Source: Leptolyngbya ohadii IS1 (GTDB lineage: Bacteria > Cyanobacteriota > Cyanobacteriia > Elainellales > Elainellaceae). From it: a DNA stretch of 64,000 bases. Positions 8,348 to 16,752 of this stretch are shown here, one piece after another. The notes beneath the pieces were generated by a model. It made no database searches and had not been told where the DNA came from. It was given only the letters and a program-made list of their open reading frames with translations. The translations under genes and the position numbers were made by a program. Within the stretch, counting starts at the first letter, position 1, and each line of letters opens with the position of its first letter. The DNA lies in NCBI RefSeq assembly GCF_002215035.1, contig NZ_NKFP01000001.1, positions 989,501-1,053,500 of the forward strand, written 5' to 3'.

Positions 8348-10561
8348 ATGCCCATTCGCCCCCCTGCCCTGGACGATCGCAGCTTTGATGACCTGGTGGA
8401 GGATCTGCTGTCCCGCATTCCTGCCCATACGCCGGAGTGGAGCAATCCCCGTCCCGGTGATCCGGGTCGCACCCTGATCGATCTGTTTGCCTGGCTAGCC
8501 GATACCCTGCTGTACCGCGCCAACCTGATTCCAGAAAAGCAGCGGCTGACCTTTCTCCGGCTGCTGGGGATTCCGATGCGTCCGGCAATTCCGGCGACAG
8601 GACTGGTGAGCCTCCACAACGACACCGACACTACAACAGAGGCGATCGTCCTGCAACCCTTCGCCACCCTGACGGGACCCGTCAACTTTGAGACGCTCAC
8701 GGAGTTATCTCTGCTGCCGATGACGGCGGAGTGCTACTTTAAGCGTCCTCTGATGGAGGAAGAGCGATCAGACATGACAACGCTGATTGCGGGTCTGGAG
8801 CAGGTTTATCGCCTCCCTCCGGGCACTGCCCGCCCCTACGCCACCAGTCCGATTTTTGCCAATAGCAATGCCGACTTTCAGGGTTTTGACCTGGTGAAAC
8901 GCACCGTAGACGGCTGCCTCTGGATGGCACTTCTGGCAGCGAACAGGGATCAGGTTGCGGCGGTCAAAGCTACCCTGGGACAGAGCGACACGGGAGGGCG
9001 GCAGTTGCTGAACGTGGGCATCATGCCCGGAATTCAGGCGATCGATCCGTTTACGGACAATAGCCCGATCGTCCCCATTCCCTTGACCTGGGAAATCAGC
9101 AGTTTCAAGGATGGGGAGCCTCCCAACTACCTGACGCTGGACGTGATCGCTGATTCCACCCAGGGGTTAACCCGCCGAGGCGTCATGCGGCTTGCCCTGC
9201 CCGCTGCTTCCCTGATCCAATCCCCCACGCTGGAGGTTCAAACGGACATTGATGCCGGAGTGGGCGATCGTCCTCCCCGACTGGATATGCCCGAAAAAGC
9301 CGAACGTCTGGTGGCTTGGCTGCGGCTGCGTCCAACGGTGCGAATGGAAAGCCTCGCCCTAAGCTGGGTGGGCATTAATGCGGTGGAGATTGACCAGCGG
9401 CAAACCTTCACCAATCGCATTATTGGGCAGAGTAACGGTGCGCCTCAGCAGGAGTTTATCCTGCCCGGACAGTCGGTGGATGCTGCCAGTCTGGAAATTC
9501 AGGTCGAGATGGGCGAAGGCTTCCGTCCCTGGCAGGCAATTGATGATCTGGCGATCGCCGGACGCGACCCGGTGTTTCAGCTCGACAGCGAAGCCGGAAC
9601 GATTCGGTTTGGGGATGGGGTGCGGGGACTGATCCCAGAGGCGGGGAAACGGATTCGGGTGGTGCGGCTGCGATCGGGGGGCGGCAGTGCGGGAAATCTG
9701 GCTCCGGCAACCCTGACGGCAATCAATGCTCGACGGCTAAACGGCGATCCGGTGGCGCGGTTAAAGGTGATCCAAAGCCTGCCCACCGATGGCGGCGTCG
9801 ATGCCGAAACCCCGGAGGAAGCGGAGCAGCGGATTCCATCCCTATTTCGCCACCGCGATCGGGCTGTGACGGAAACCGACTATAAAACGCTGGCGGCTGC
9901 GACACCGGGACTGCGGGTGGGACGGGTGGAAATTCTGCCGCGCTTTAAACCGCACCAGCGCCTTGGCAATATTCCAGGGGTGGTTTCAGTGATGGTGCTG
10001 CCGTTCCAACCCACGATTTCGCCGCCCAGTCCCCGCCCCGATCGTCCTTTTCTGGAAACGGTACATCGCTATCTAGAGGCTCGCCGCCCGCTGGGAACGG
10101 AACTCTACGTGATTGGCTGCCAGTATGTGCCGCTGGGCATTAGTGTAGGCATTACGGTGCGGAATGGCGCGAGTCAGGAAACGGTCTTAAACAATGTGCG
10201 GGAGTCGCTGCGGCGCTTTCTCTGGGCACTGCCGCCGGGGGGAACGGAGCAGCAGGGCTGGATGCTGGGCAAAACGGTGCGCGATCGAGAACTGGAAATT
10301 ATCGTCTCCCAGGTGGCGGGCGTGAACAGCGTCTCTGGCATTAACCTGTTTACCCGTGAGGGCGAGGGCTGGAGCATGGTTCCCCGTCCCGATCGCTGTT
10401 TGCCTGTAGAGCTAGCTTTGCAAGCCTGGGAACTGCCGGAACTGCTGTCGGTGGTGGCAGTGGTGGACGATCGGGGTGCTCCTGAAGACCTGCGCGGCGT
10501 GCCCAACCCCTTTGCCAGTGCCGGAGCCGTTGCTGTACCCGTTGTGCCGGAGGTGTGCTGA
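8348..10561 (+). CDS. CIS baseplate wedge protein (baseplate J-like, Afp11 type)
   Basis: A 737-residue wedge protein. The N-terminus (SFDDLVEDLLSRIPAHTPEW and LIDLFAWLADTLLYRANLIP) and the later FGDGVRGLIPEAGKRIRVVR and LRSGGGSAGNLAPATLTAI motifs are diagnostic for J-like wedge proteins of CIS. The segment EEAEQRIPSLFRHRDRAVTE and the TDYKTLAAATPGLRVGRVEI strand complete the J core, and the C-terminal third follows the usual pattern. It should dimerise and, with gp25 and the I-type protein, form the baseplate iris. The stop TGA overlaps the start of the next gene as TGATG. Confidence 0.94.
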   Translation: MPIRPPALDDRSFDDLVEDLLSRIPAHTPEWSNPRPGDPGRTLIDLFAWLADTLLYRANLIPEKQRLTFLRLLGIPMRPAIPATGLVSLHNDTDTTTEAIVLQPFATLTGPVNFETLTELSLLPMTAECYFKRPLMEEERSDMTTLIAGLEQVYRLPPGTARPYATSPIFANSNADFQGFDLVKRTVDGCLWMALLAANRDQVAAVKATLGQSDTGGRQLLNVGIMPGIQAIDPFTDNSPIVPIPLTWEISSFKDGEPPNYLTLDVIADSTQGLTRRGVMRLALPAASLIQSPTLEVQTDIDAGVGDRPPRLDMPEKAERLVAWLRLRPTVRMESLALSWVGINAVEIDQRQTFTNRIIGQSNGAPQQEFILPGQSVDAASLEIQVEMGEGFRPWQAIDDLAIAGRDPVFQLDSEAGTIRFGDGVRGLIPEAGKRIRVVRLRSGGGSAGNLAPATLTAINARRLNGDPVARLKVIQSLPTDGGVDAETPEEAEQRIPSLFRHRDRAVTETDYKTLAAATPGLRVGRVEILPRFKPHQRLGNIPGVVSVMVLPFQPTISPPSPRPDRPFLETVHRYLEARRPLGTELYVIGCQYVPLGISVGITVRNGASQETVLNNVRESLRRFLWALPPGGTEQQGWMLGKTVRDRELEIIVSQVAGVNSVSGINLFTREGEGWSMVPRPDRCLPVELALQAWELPELLSVVAVVDDRGAPEDLRGVPNPFASAGAVAVPVVPEVC

Positions 10562-13053
10562 TGGATGCCAACGGTCTGCGGGATGCGAATGGTCTGCGGT
10601 TCTGGATGCTGGCGGACACTGAGGATTGGGCGATCGCCTCCAATCTGGAGTACGAGAACGATCGTGCCAGTCTCCGGCTTGCCAGTCAGCGGCTTTTGCC
10701 GTTCCCCTCGGTGGGGGGTCAGTCCCAGCAGGAGGCGATCGATCGGCTTGCCCGCATTCCCGAAACCCTCGATCGTTTTGGCAACCGTGCCTACTGGGAT
10801 GGAGCAACGCGCCGCATTGTCGCAACCGGGGCACAGCCTAGCGCGATCGGGATTGTGATTCCGCCGATTGGGGAAGAGCCGACGGATCTGGCGATGGGGT
10901 ACGACGGAGTGCTGTACGTTGCGATCGCGGGACAAATTCTGCTGCACGACTGCCGGGGACGGTGGGACGATCGGCGACTGGCTTTACCGGGGTTGACCGT
11001 TTGGCGACTGGCGGCTGATCCGGCGGGTGGGGTATGGTTTCTCGATCGCGAGCATCGTCAGATCGGACGAGTCCAGGGACTTCCCTTCCCCGATCGCGCC
11101 TTTCGGGACTATGCCCCGACAACCTTCCGCCCCTGCGAAGAAAACCCCAATCCGCCCCGCCTCATCCAGGTCATTGCAATTCCCCCCGATGAAACGCCGG
11201 TCGCGATCGCCTGTAGCCCTATGGGAAGGCTTGCCCTGCTGACCTGGAAAACGGATGCGGATGCCCAGGTGCGGTATCTGGACGGAGAACGCTGGTCTGC
11301 CCCCAGTACGTTAGAACGATCGCGCTTTCCCTTTAGCCTGACCTGGGTGACGCCGGATCGCATTGCGGTTCTGCTGACCCACCTGCTCAGGGAAGCCCCT
11401 GTCTATGCTGCCGTTCCGGGCAAATCCTTGAGGGCGCTGGGGGATTTCTACCCGCTGCGGGATCATACGGGCGATCCCTTTCTGCACGGCGTTACGCTGC
11501 CTCCCCATTATTCGGTTCCCCAGGGCAGCAGTCCGCTCTACCCGTTGTCATTACCTGCCTACGCCACGGAAGGAGAGGCACAGAATTCTCGTGTGCTGGA
11601 CAGCGGCAGCGATCGCACGGTCTGGCATCGGCTCTACCTGGAGGCTTCAATTCCGGCGAGCTGTGGCATCAAGGTTTTCCTGTGGGCAAGTGCCGATGGA
11701 ACGGCTCCCGATAACCTGACCCAGTGGTACGAACATCGGGTAGGCGAACGGTTCCGGGGAGCGGGCGATCGTGCCATTCCTCGCGCCGCCTGGGTATCCG
11801 AGCCGTCAGAAATTCCCTTCCATCCGGGCTTATTGCACTGTCCGCCGGAACCCGATCGCATCGGCTTATTTACCGTGCTGATTCAGCGTGCCCATTGTCC
11901 GGTTCGCACTTTGCGGGGACGCTATCTCCAGGTGCGGGTACAACTGCTGGGGAACGGGCACACCACGCCGGAACTGGCGGCAGTCCGGGCATACGCCTCC
12001 CGCTTCTCCTATGTGGAAAACTACCTGCCGACTTTCTATCACGAGAGCCTGTTTGGCAAGGACGCTGACGAGATTATCTCCGCCGACCAACCCTCTGTGA
12101 GTACGGGGGCGGATTTCCTGGAGCGGTTCCTCAATCTGTTTGAGAGCGTGCTGACTCCGCTGGAGGATCGCATTGCCCAATCCTATTTGTTGACCGAGCC
12201 GCGCACCGTGCCGGAGGAATCCCTGGAATGGCTGGGAAGCTGGATCGGGATTGCCTTTGATACCGCCTACCCGATCGATCGCCGACGGACTCTACTGCAA
12301 AATGCGCCCAAATTATTTCAGCAGCGGGGAACGCTGGACGGCTTGAAGCTGGCGCTGGATATTGCAACGGGGGGAGCTGTCACCAGCGGCGAAATTTTTG
12401 TTCTGGAGGATTTTCGGCTGCGGCGCACCTTTGCCACAATTCTGGGGGCAGATCTCGCGGATGAGGACGATCCGCTACTGGCGGGACTGGTTACCAGCGG
12501 CAATTCCTTTGTGGGAGATACGCTAATTCTGGGCGATGAGTCGCGGCAGGAATTTCTTGTCCTCTACAACGTTAACGTTACCCAGGGGGATAAAACGGCA
12601 TCAGAAGCCGTGCGAGATTTATTCGATCGCCTTGCCTATCGGGTCACGGTATTTGTCCACCAGCAGGTTGACCCGCAAAATTTGGGTTTGATTCAGCGAG
12701 TAGTGGAGCTAGAAACGCCTGCCCATGTCCTGAGTCGCGTGGTGACTGCCAGCTATCCGCTCCTGGTAGGCATTGCCTCCCTGATTGGTGTCGATACCTA
12801 CCTGGGACGCAAACCCGAACCCAAACCCGTGCGCGTAGACAAGAGTGCGATCGGAGGAGGCGATCGTCTGCAAACCTTACCGAGTCTCGACCCGCGTCTG
12901 GAGGGAAGCTATCAGGATCTACAGCGCCCGATCGCTGAAATGGAAGTTCCAGATTCCGTCCCTTTGGGCAATTCCTTCATTCTAGATGGCAGCTCTTCTC
13001 GTTCTGATGTCGATCAACGTCTCACTCGCTATATCTGGACGCTACTAGAATAG
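10561..13053 (+). CDS. Tail protein I-like baseplate protein with propeller-like N-terminus and truncated PKD end
   Basis: An 830-residue protein started at the ATG overlapping the previous stop. Residues about 60-450 look like beta-propeller blades, for example GYDGVLYVAIAGQILLHDCR and VWRLAADPAGGVWFLDREH. Residues about 487-700 match the phage-tail TIGR02242/P2 gpI type: ENYLPTFYHESLFGK, FLERFLNLFESVLTPLEDRI, ESLEWLGSWIG and FQQRGTLDGLKLALDIATGG. The last 35 residues look like the first half of a PKD domain, SFILDGSSSRSD then RLTRYIWTLLE, and stop there with TAG. The other PKD half appears to open the next ORF at 13224. It probably completes the baseplate wedge and offers an outward module. 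Confidence 0.85.
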   Translation: MDANGLRDANGLRFWMLADTEDWAIASNLEYENDRASLRLASQRLLPFPSVGGQSQQEAIDRLARIPETLDRFGNRAYWDGATRRIVATGAQPSAIGIVIPPIGEEPTDLAMGYDGVLYVAIAGQILLHDCRGRWDDRRLALPGLTVWRLAADPAGGVWFLDREHRQIGRVQGLPFPDRAFRDYAPTTFRPCEENPNPPRLIQVIAIPPDETPVAIACSPMGRLALLTWKTDADAQVRYLDGERWSAPSTLERSRFPFSLTWVTPDRIAVLLTHLLREAPVYAAVPGKSLRALGDFYPLRDHTGDPFLHGVTLPPHYSVPQGSSPLYPLSLPAYATEGEAQNSRVLDSGSDRTVWHRLYLEASIPASCGIKVFLWASADGTAPDNLTQWYEHRVGERFRGAGDRAIPRAAWVSEPSEIPFHPGLLHCPPEPDRIGLFTVLIQRAHCPVRTLRGRYLQVRVQLLGNGHTTPELAAVRAYASRFSYVENYLPTFYHESLFGKDADEIISADQPSVSTGADFLERFLNLFESVLTPLEDRIAQSYLLTEPRTVPEESLEWLGSWIGIAFDTAYPIDRRRTLLQNAPKLFQQRGTLDGLKLALDIATGGAVTSGEIFVLEDFRLRRTFATILGADLADEDDPLLAGLVTSGNSFVGDTLILGDESRQEFLVLYNVNVTQGDKTASEAVRDLFDRLAYRVTVFVHQQVDPQNLGLIQRVVELETPAHVLSRVVTASYPLLVGIASLIGVDTYLGRKPEPKPVRVDKSAIGGGDRLQTLPSLDPRLEGSYQDLQRPIAEMEVPDSVPLGNSFILDGSSSRSDVDQRLTRYIWTLLE

Positions 13054-13223
13054 TGTCTCAAACCTTTCCAATTTGTTTTTGTTTTTTCTACTATTCGTTC
13101 AATTGATTAATTCCCAATCGTATTCATTTTATTTTCTTCTTTTCTTTCCTAATTTCTACTTACCACTCTCCATATTATCATCTGCCCAATTCCAACTTCA
13201 TTTCTTTATCTGAGGTCAATCCC
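13054..13223 (+). other. Pyrimidine-rich AT-rich spacer inside a split PKD region
   Basis: These 170 bp lie between IWTLLE-stop of the tail protein and the start of the next PKD fragment. The plus strand is mostly C and T in AT-rich runs, with no ORF and no HIP1 site, unlike the genes on either side. It contains TGAGGTC shortly before the next ATG, a weak ribosome-binding site. Confidence 0.6.
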
Positions 13224-13532
13224 ATGCCTGAATTCATACCTACTCAATCCATTACCACCGAAGAGCCAAACATAGAAGTTACCATTGGCGCAAACAACCC
13301 GCTCAAAGTCGGTCGCCATGTGTTTCAGCTGATTGTGGTGGATGATGCGGGCAATGAGTCCCTACCCGACCGACAGGAAGTGTTCGTACTGGACACAGAG
13401 CTGCCTACCGCCCGACTGGAGATTCAGCCTTCCAGAGTTCAATTTGGCAAAAGCTTTGCCCTTTCCGGTGAACGATCGGTTGATTTGGGCGGCGGCAGAA
13501 TCGTCAAGTATATCTGGACGCTGGTGGAGTAG
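13224..13532 (+). CDS. Small PKD-fragment protein 1
   Basis: A 102-residue ORF. It opens with PTQSITTEEPNIEVTIG and HVFQLIVVDDAGNESLP, which is the second half of a PKD-type beta-sandwich. It then runs through a linker into the first half of another PKD unit, SFALSGERSVDLGGGRI followed by VKYIWTLVE, and stops with TAG. The preceding protein ends on the same motif, RYIWTLLE. The pieces therefore fit head to tail, one PKD fold being completed by two successive ORFs. The gene is clearly related to its neighbours, but whether it is translated as a separate subunit is not known. Confidence 0.6.
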   Translation: MPEFIPTQSITTEEPNIEVTIGANNPLKVGRHVFQLIVVDDAGNESLPDRQEVFVLDTELPTARLEIQPSRVQFGKSFALSGERSVDLGGGRIVKYIWTLVE

Positions 13533-13550
13533 ACCTGACTAGCATTTACT

Positions 13551-13586
13551 TTGGAGGCATCATTGGAGGCATCATTGGAGGCATCA
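13551..13586 (+). repeat. Three tandem 12-bp repeats, each with a Shine-Dalgarno core
   Basis: TTGGAGGCATCA occurs three times without interruption and ends directly at the ATG at 13587. Each copy holds GGAGG, so the ribosome-binding site is triplicated; only the last copy is ideally spaced from the ATG. Because 12 is a multiple of three, the TTG at 13551 could also give a longer product with an EASLEASLEAS-type leader. Confidence 0.9.
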
Positions 13587-13793
13587 ATGGCAAAATTGCA
13601 GCCCCGTCAATCGCTCACGACCGAAGAACCCCGGATTGAGGTAGATGCAGGACTTCCCCCCGGTCGCTATCGCATTCAGCTCGTGGTGGTCAACGATCGG
13701 GGACAGGAGAGCTTACCCGATGTCCAGACCGTTGTAATTTCCAATCGGGGTGGCGTTTCCGACAATCCGGGTCGTCCCAACCGTCCCCGCTGA
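13587..13793 (+). CDS. Small PKD-fragment protein 2
   Basis: A 68-residue ORF started at the ATG five bases after the last GGAGG of the triplicated repeat. It opens with RQSLTTEEPRIEVDAG and RYRIQLVVVNDRGQESLP, the same second-half PKD segment that opens the ORF at 13224, then ends in a basic proline-rich tail (NPGRPNRPR). It would complete the half-PKD left by the preceding ORF's C-terminal IWTLVE. A longer form from TTG at 13551 is possible. The fibre-like gene starts 28 bp downstream. Confidence 0.6.
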   Translation: MAKLQPRQSLTTEEPRIEVDAGLPPGRYRIQLVVVNDRGQESLPDVQTVVISNRGGVSDNPGRPNRPR

Positions 13794-13821
13794 CCGCCTA
13801 ACCTTCAGGAGGGTTCATTCC

Positions 13822-14688
13822 ATGTTCGATCAAACCAAGAAAAAAGACCCTGAGAAACCCGATCCATTAACCCAAACCCCTGCGCCCGATCGGCTTGCCT
13901 ACGCAACGGGGGTTCTGCTGGATGCCCAGGATTTTGACGCTGAACAAACCTATCACCGCAGCCGTCTTGCCCGATCGCTGGCGTTTTTGCACGGGAGCGG
14001 TACGGTTGCCGGACTGGAAGTAAAGGCCGAAGTTCGCAATGGGGTTGAGGAGCTGAAGGTCGAAGCGGGGATTGCGATCGATCGGCTGGGGCGACTGATC
14101 GAACTGCCGGAAACGGGCGTATGTCTGCGGCTGAATCGCTGGTATGACGCCCAGAGCAAGGATGATTTGATTCAGGCGTTCTACGCGGCTCCCTATAACG
14201 GCGTGGTTGCGGATCTGTTTGTCCGCTTTGTTGCCTGTGAGCGTGGCAAAACCCCTGCCTTCGCAACGGGTGCGTTTGATGCAACGGATGCGATCGTTCC
14301 CTCCCGCATTCGGGATGCCTTTGAAGTGAATCTGATTCTTCGTAAGGATATTCGCCCCGACGCTACTCCACCCCAGCTCAAGCTGCCCCAGAGTCCTTTC
14401 TCCGATCTCGCTCCGGTTCCGGGGGAAACTCCCGCCGATCGGCTGCGACGGCTGCAAGCGGACATTTTTCGGGCATGGCAGGCATCATCCCAGCGGGGCA
14501 GCGAATACACTGAAGGACAGGACATCACAGCGGTTTTCCTTGCGCGAGTCACCTTTCCGGCAACCAGTGCGCCGCCCGGCGGTAGACCCACCCGCACCCG
14601 CACTCCGCTCACTTCAGCAGACATAGACAACTCCCAGCGATTGTTTGTTTACCCCACGGGGGCGATCGTCCAGTTGCTCAATCTGTAG
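13822..14688 (+). CDS. Fibre-like CIS protein 1
   Basis: A 288-residue protein started at the ATG at 13822, seven bases after AGGAGGG; an open frame upstream of it lacks similarity. Residues about 20-70 (YATGVLLDAQDFDAEQTYH, then FLHGSGTVAGLEVKAE) form a module shared with the next two proteins, at 14881 (FDGRFLAARDLTQEQNYF, then GVGVVRGLQV) and 16749 (YSPGVVEGLEVGLEP). A beta-rich region with GIAIDRLGRLIELPETG follows, as in attachment or fibre-network proteins. The C-terminal third is proline-rich and polar. In CIS loci this position usually holds fibre or baseplate-extension genes. No enzyme motif is seen. Confidence 0.72.
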   Translation: MFDQTKKKDPEKPDPLTQTPAPDRLAYATGVLLDAQDFDAEQTYHRSRLARSLAFLHGSGTVAGLEVKAEVRNGVEELKVEAGIAIDRLGRLIELPETGVCLRLNRWYDAQSKDDLIQAFYAAPYNGVVADLFVRFVACERGKTPAFATGAFDATDAIVPSRIRDAFEVNLILRKDIRPDATPPQLKLPQSPFSDLAPVPGETPADRLRRLQADIFRAWQASSQRGSEYTEGQDITAVFLARVTFPATSAPPGGRPTRTRTPLTSADIDNSQRLFVYPTGAIVQLLNL

Positions 14689-14833
14689 TTTCTGTAATTT
14701 GTGTGATTTCCATAATTTTTTGATTCCCGTAATTCCTGCAATTTCTGTAATTTTTGATTTCCGTGATTTTTGCGATTTCTGTAATCCCTGTAATTTCTGT
14801 AATTCCCGTGGTTCCCATAATTTCAAATTAGCC
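14688..14833 (+). repeat. Degenerate 9-bp tandem repeat between fibre genes
   Basis: About sixteen units of a 9-bp motif close to ATTTCTGTA fill this gap, with variants such as ATTTCCGTG, ATTCCCGTA and ATTTTTGCG and two units of 7-8 bp. It starts at the stop codon of the previous gene and ends about 48 bp before the next ATG. It contains in-frame stops and is AT-rich against a GC-rich background. I know no named family with this unit. Confidence 0.8.
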
Positions 14834-14880
14834 GATTCGACTCCCCATCCATTGCCGCATTCCCGCAAGGAGTTTCAACC

Positions 14881-16752
14881 ATGTTTGCCGCGACTCAAGG
14901 TTCCGCCCGACAGCGAATTAGCACCACGGAAGCCGATCGCCTCCGAAGCACGGGCACGCTGATTACCGACGATCGCCACCGTCGTCCTTTCTACTTTGAT
15001 GGGCGGTTTCTCGCGGCGCGGGATCTCACCCAGGAGCAGAATTACTTCCTGACCCGTCAGGCGGATCTGAATCGGGCAGCGGGGGTTGGTGTTGTGCGGG
15101 GCTTGCAGGTCAAGCAGGGCAAAAGCGGGTTCTTGCTGCAAATTACCGCTGGGCATGGCGTAACGCCTGCCGGAGAAATGGTGATGCTGGCGAACAACCT
15201 GACGCTGAACGTGGCGGATGTGGCAGAAATGCAGGAACTCGATGCTACCTTTGGGCTAACCCGAATTCCCCAGGAATCGCCCCGCAACCGCACGGGCTTA
15301 TTTATTCTGGCACTGCGGGCAGTCGAATACACGGCAAATCCGATCGCCTCCTATCCCACTACCCTAGACGGAGCACGAACTGTAGAAGATGGGGACATTA
15401 TTGAAGCTGTTGCTGTCACGCTGATTCCCTACGAAGTGGGCGCAGTTTCCGCCGATCGATCGCTGCGAAGTACGATCGCCCACCAGATTTTTGTAGAGGG
15501 TACGGTTCAGGGAATGCCCTCCGAGGCGCTGCCCCTGGCGATGATTGCCCTGGAAAATAGCGTGGTTCGGTGGATCGATGCGTTTCTGGTGCGGCGGGAA
15601 GTCGGCGCGGAGCACGGCAGTATTTTGGGCATGGGATTTGCCCCTCGCGCCCTGCGGGAAGCCCATGTGCTGCAATATAACGAGCAGCTTGAGGATTGGC
15701 TGCAAACCGACGATCGTACCCGATTGGGACAGCGGATCTCTGCCGCCAGCGAATTTGCCGCCCTCCCGGCTGCGGGACAGATGCCTGCCTCTGCCATTAA
15801 TTCTGATGACTTTACTCAGAGCTATTTCCCGCCGGGAATTGACGTGGAGCTGTCCTTTGTGCCCTCCGACGAGATTGCCGTCCTGGTAGAGGAAAGCCTA
15901 CTTCTGCCGCCAATCGACCTCACTTTAACCCAGGAAGAACTCACCTCAACCACTGTGCTGGTGCTGATTCCCGTGACGCGGCAGGAGTTTCGCCAGTTGC
16001 AGACCTCGCTGCCCCTGCTATCCCAAACCCTGTCACCTGCTGCTCCGGATGCCTTGACTAAAACCAACCCGATCGATCAAATCCGGATGGCTCGCCTGCC
16101 TCGAATTCGCCTGCCGATTCAAGTCCCGGAATTATCCAGGGATACGAACTGGCGCACGGCGCTCAAGGCTCATCCCCGTCTCTGGTTTGTGCGTCGCCGC
16201 AACTTTGCCTACCGTACCCCTCCCCGCACGGTGCGAATTGCCGGAAACGATCGCCGCAGCGAAGACCGCCTGACCGATACCGTGAATCGATTTGGTTTTG
16301 CCGATCGCATCCGTCAGTTACAGAACAATACAACCGCGATCGGAAATGCGGAGGTGGTGTCTTTCCTCAGTGCCCCCAAGCTGGACAACTCCCGGCTATT
16401 GCTGGGCAGCGCTGTGCAGGCACTCGAAGCCGCTATCCCAGAAACGCCAACCACAGAGCGTCCGATCGATCAGGCAGCGGTGTTGCAGGTGGCACAGCGA
16501 TTCGGCGACCCGCGCTTGGGTGAGGGCATTCGGCGACTGGAAGCCCTAGATCCCCAGTTCAAAGAAAATGAAACCGCGATTAATACCCTGATTGAAACGG
16601 GTGCAATTCCCGAACTCGATCGCGTGGTCAGGGCACTGCCGGAAGCAGAGGCACAAACCTTTGCCCAAACCATCCTCATGGCTGCCATCGATCGCAATCC
16701 GCAGGACATTACCGGAGCAATTGCCCGTAAGTTGCAGGAGATCCCGCTATGA
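14881..16752 (+). CDS. Fibre-like CIS protein 2
   Basis: A 623-residue protein; the ATG at 14881 follows AAGGAG with good spacing. Residues about 35-90 carry the shared module FYFDGRFLAARDLTQEQNYF and GVGVVRGLQVKQGKSGFLLQ, followed by a beta region GHGVTPAGEMVMLANNLTL. The middle is mixed alpha/beta with a proline-rich linker. The C-terminal 120 residues are helical and end VARKLQEIPL-like. No known enzyme motif is present. The gene overlaps the giant gene at 16749 by 4 bp (ATGA), so the two products are probably made together and may form one fibre or baseplate-extension complex. Confidence 0.72.
   Translation: MFAATQGSARQRISTTEADRLRSTGTLITDDRHRRPFYFDGRFLAARDLTQEQNYFLTRQADLNRAAGVGVVRGLQVKQGKSGFLLQITAGHGVTPAGEMVMLANNLTLNVADVAEMQELDATFGLTRIPQESPRNRTGLFILALRAVEYTANPIASYPTTLDGARTVEDGDIIEAVAVTLIPYEVGAVSADRSLRSTIAHQIFVEGTVQGMPSEALPLAMIALENSVVRWIDAFLVRREVGAEHGSILGMGFAPRALREAHVLQYNEQLEDWLQTDDRTRLGQRISAASEFAALPAAGQMPASAINSDDFTQSYFPPGIDVELSFVPSDEIAVLVEESLLLPPIDLTLTQEELTSTTVLVLIPVTRQEFRQLQTSLPLLSQTLSPAAPDALTKTNPIDQIRMARLPRIRLPIQVPELSRDTNWRTALKAHPRLWFVRRRNFAYRTPPRTVRIAGNDRRSEDRLTDTVNRFGFADRIRQLQNNTTAIGNAEVVSFLSAPKLDNSRLLLGSAVQALEAAIPETPTTERPIDQAAVLQVAQRFGDPRLGEGIRRLEALDPQFKENETAINTLIETGAIPELDRVVRALPEAEAQTFAQTILMAAIDRNPQDITGAIARKLQEIPL

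Noticed and set aside
13054-13586. Self-splicing intron or intein between the PKD halves
   Set aside because: The spacers are too short and lack intron or intein motifs; translational bypass stays possible but is unsupported.
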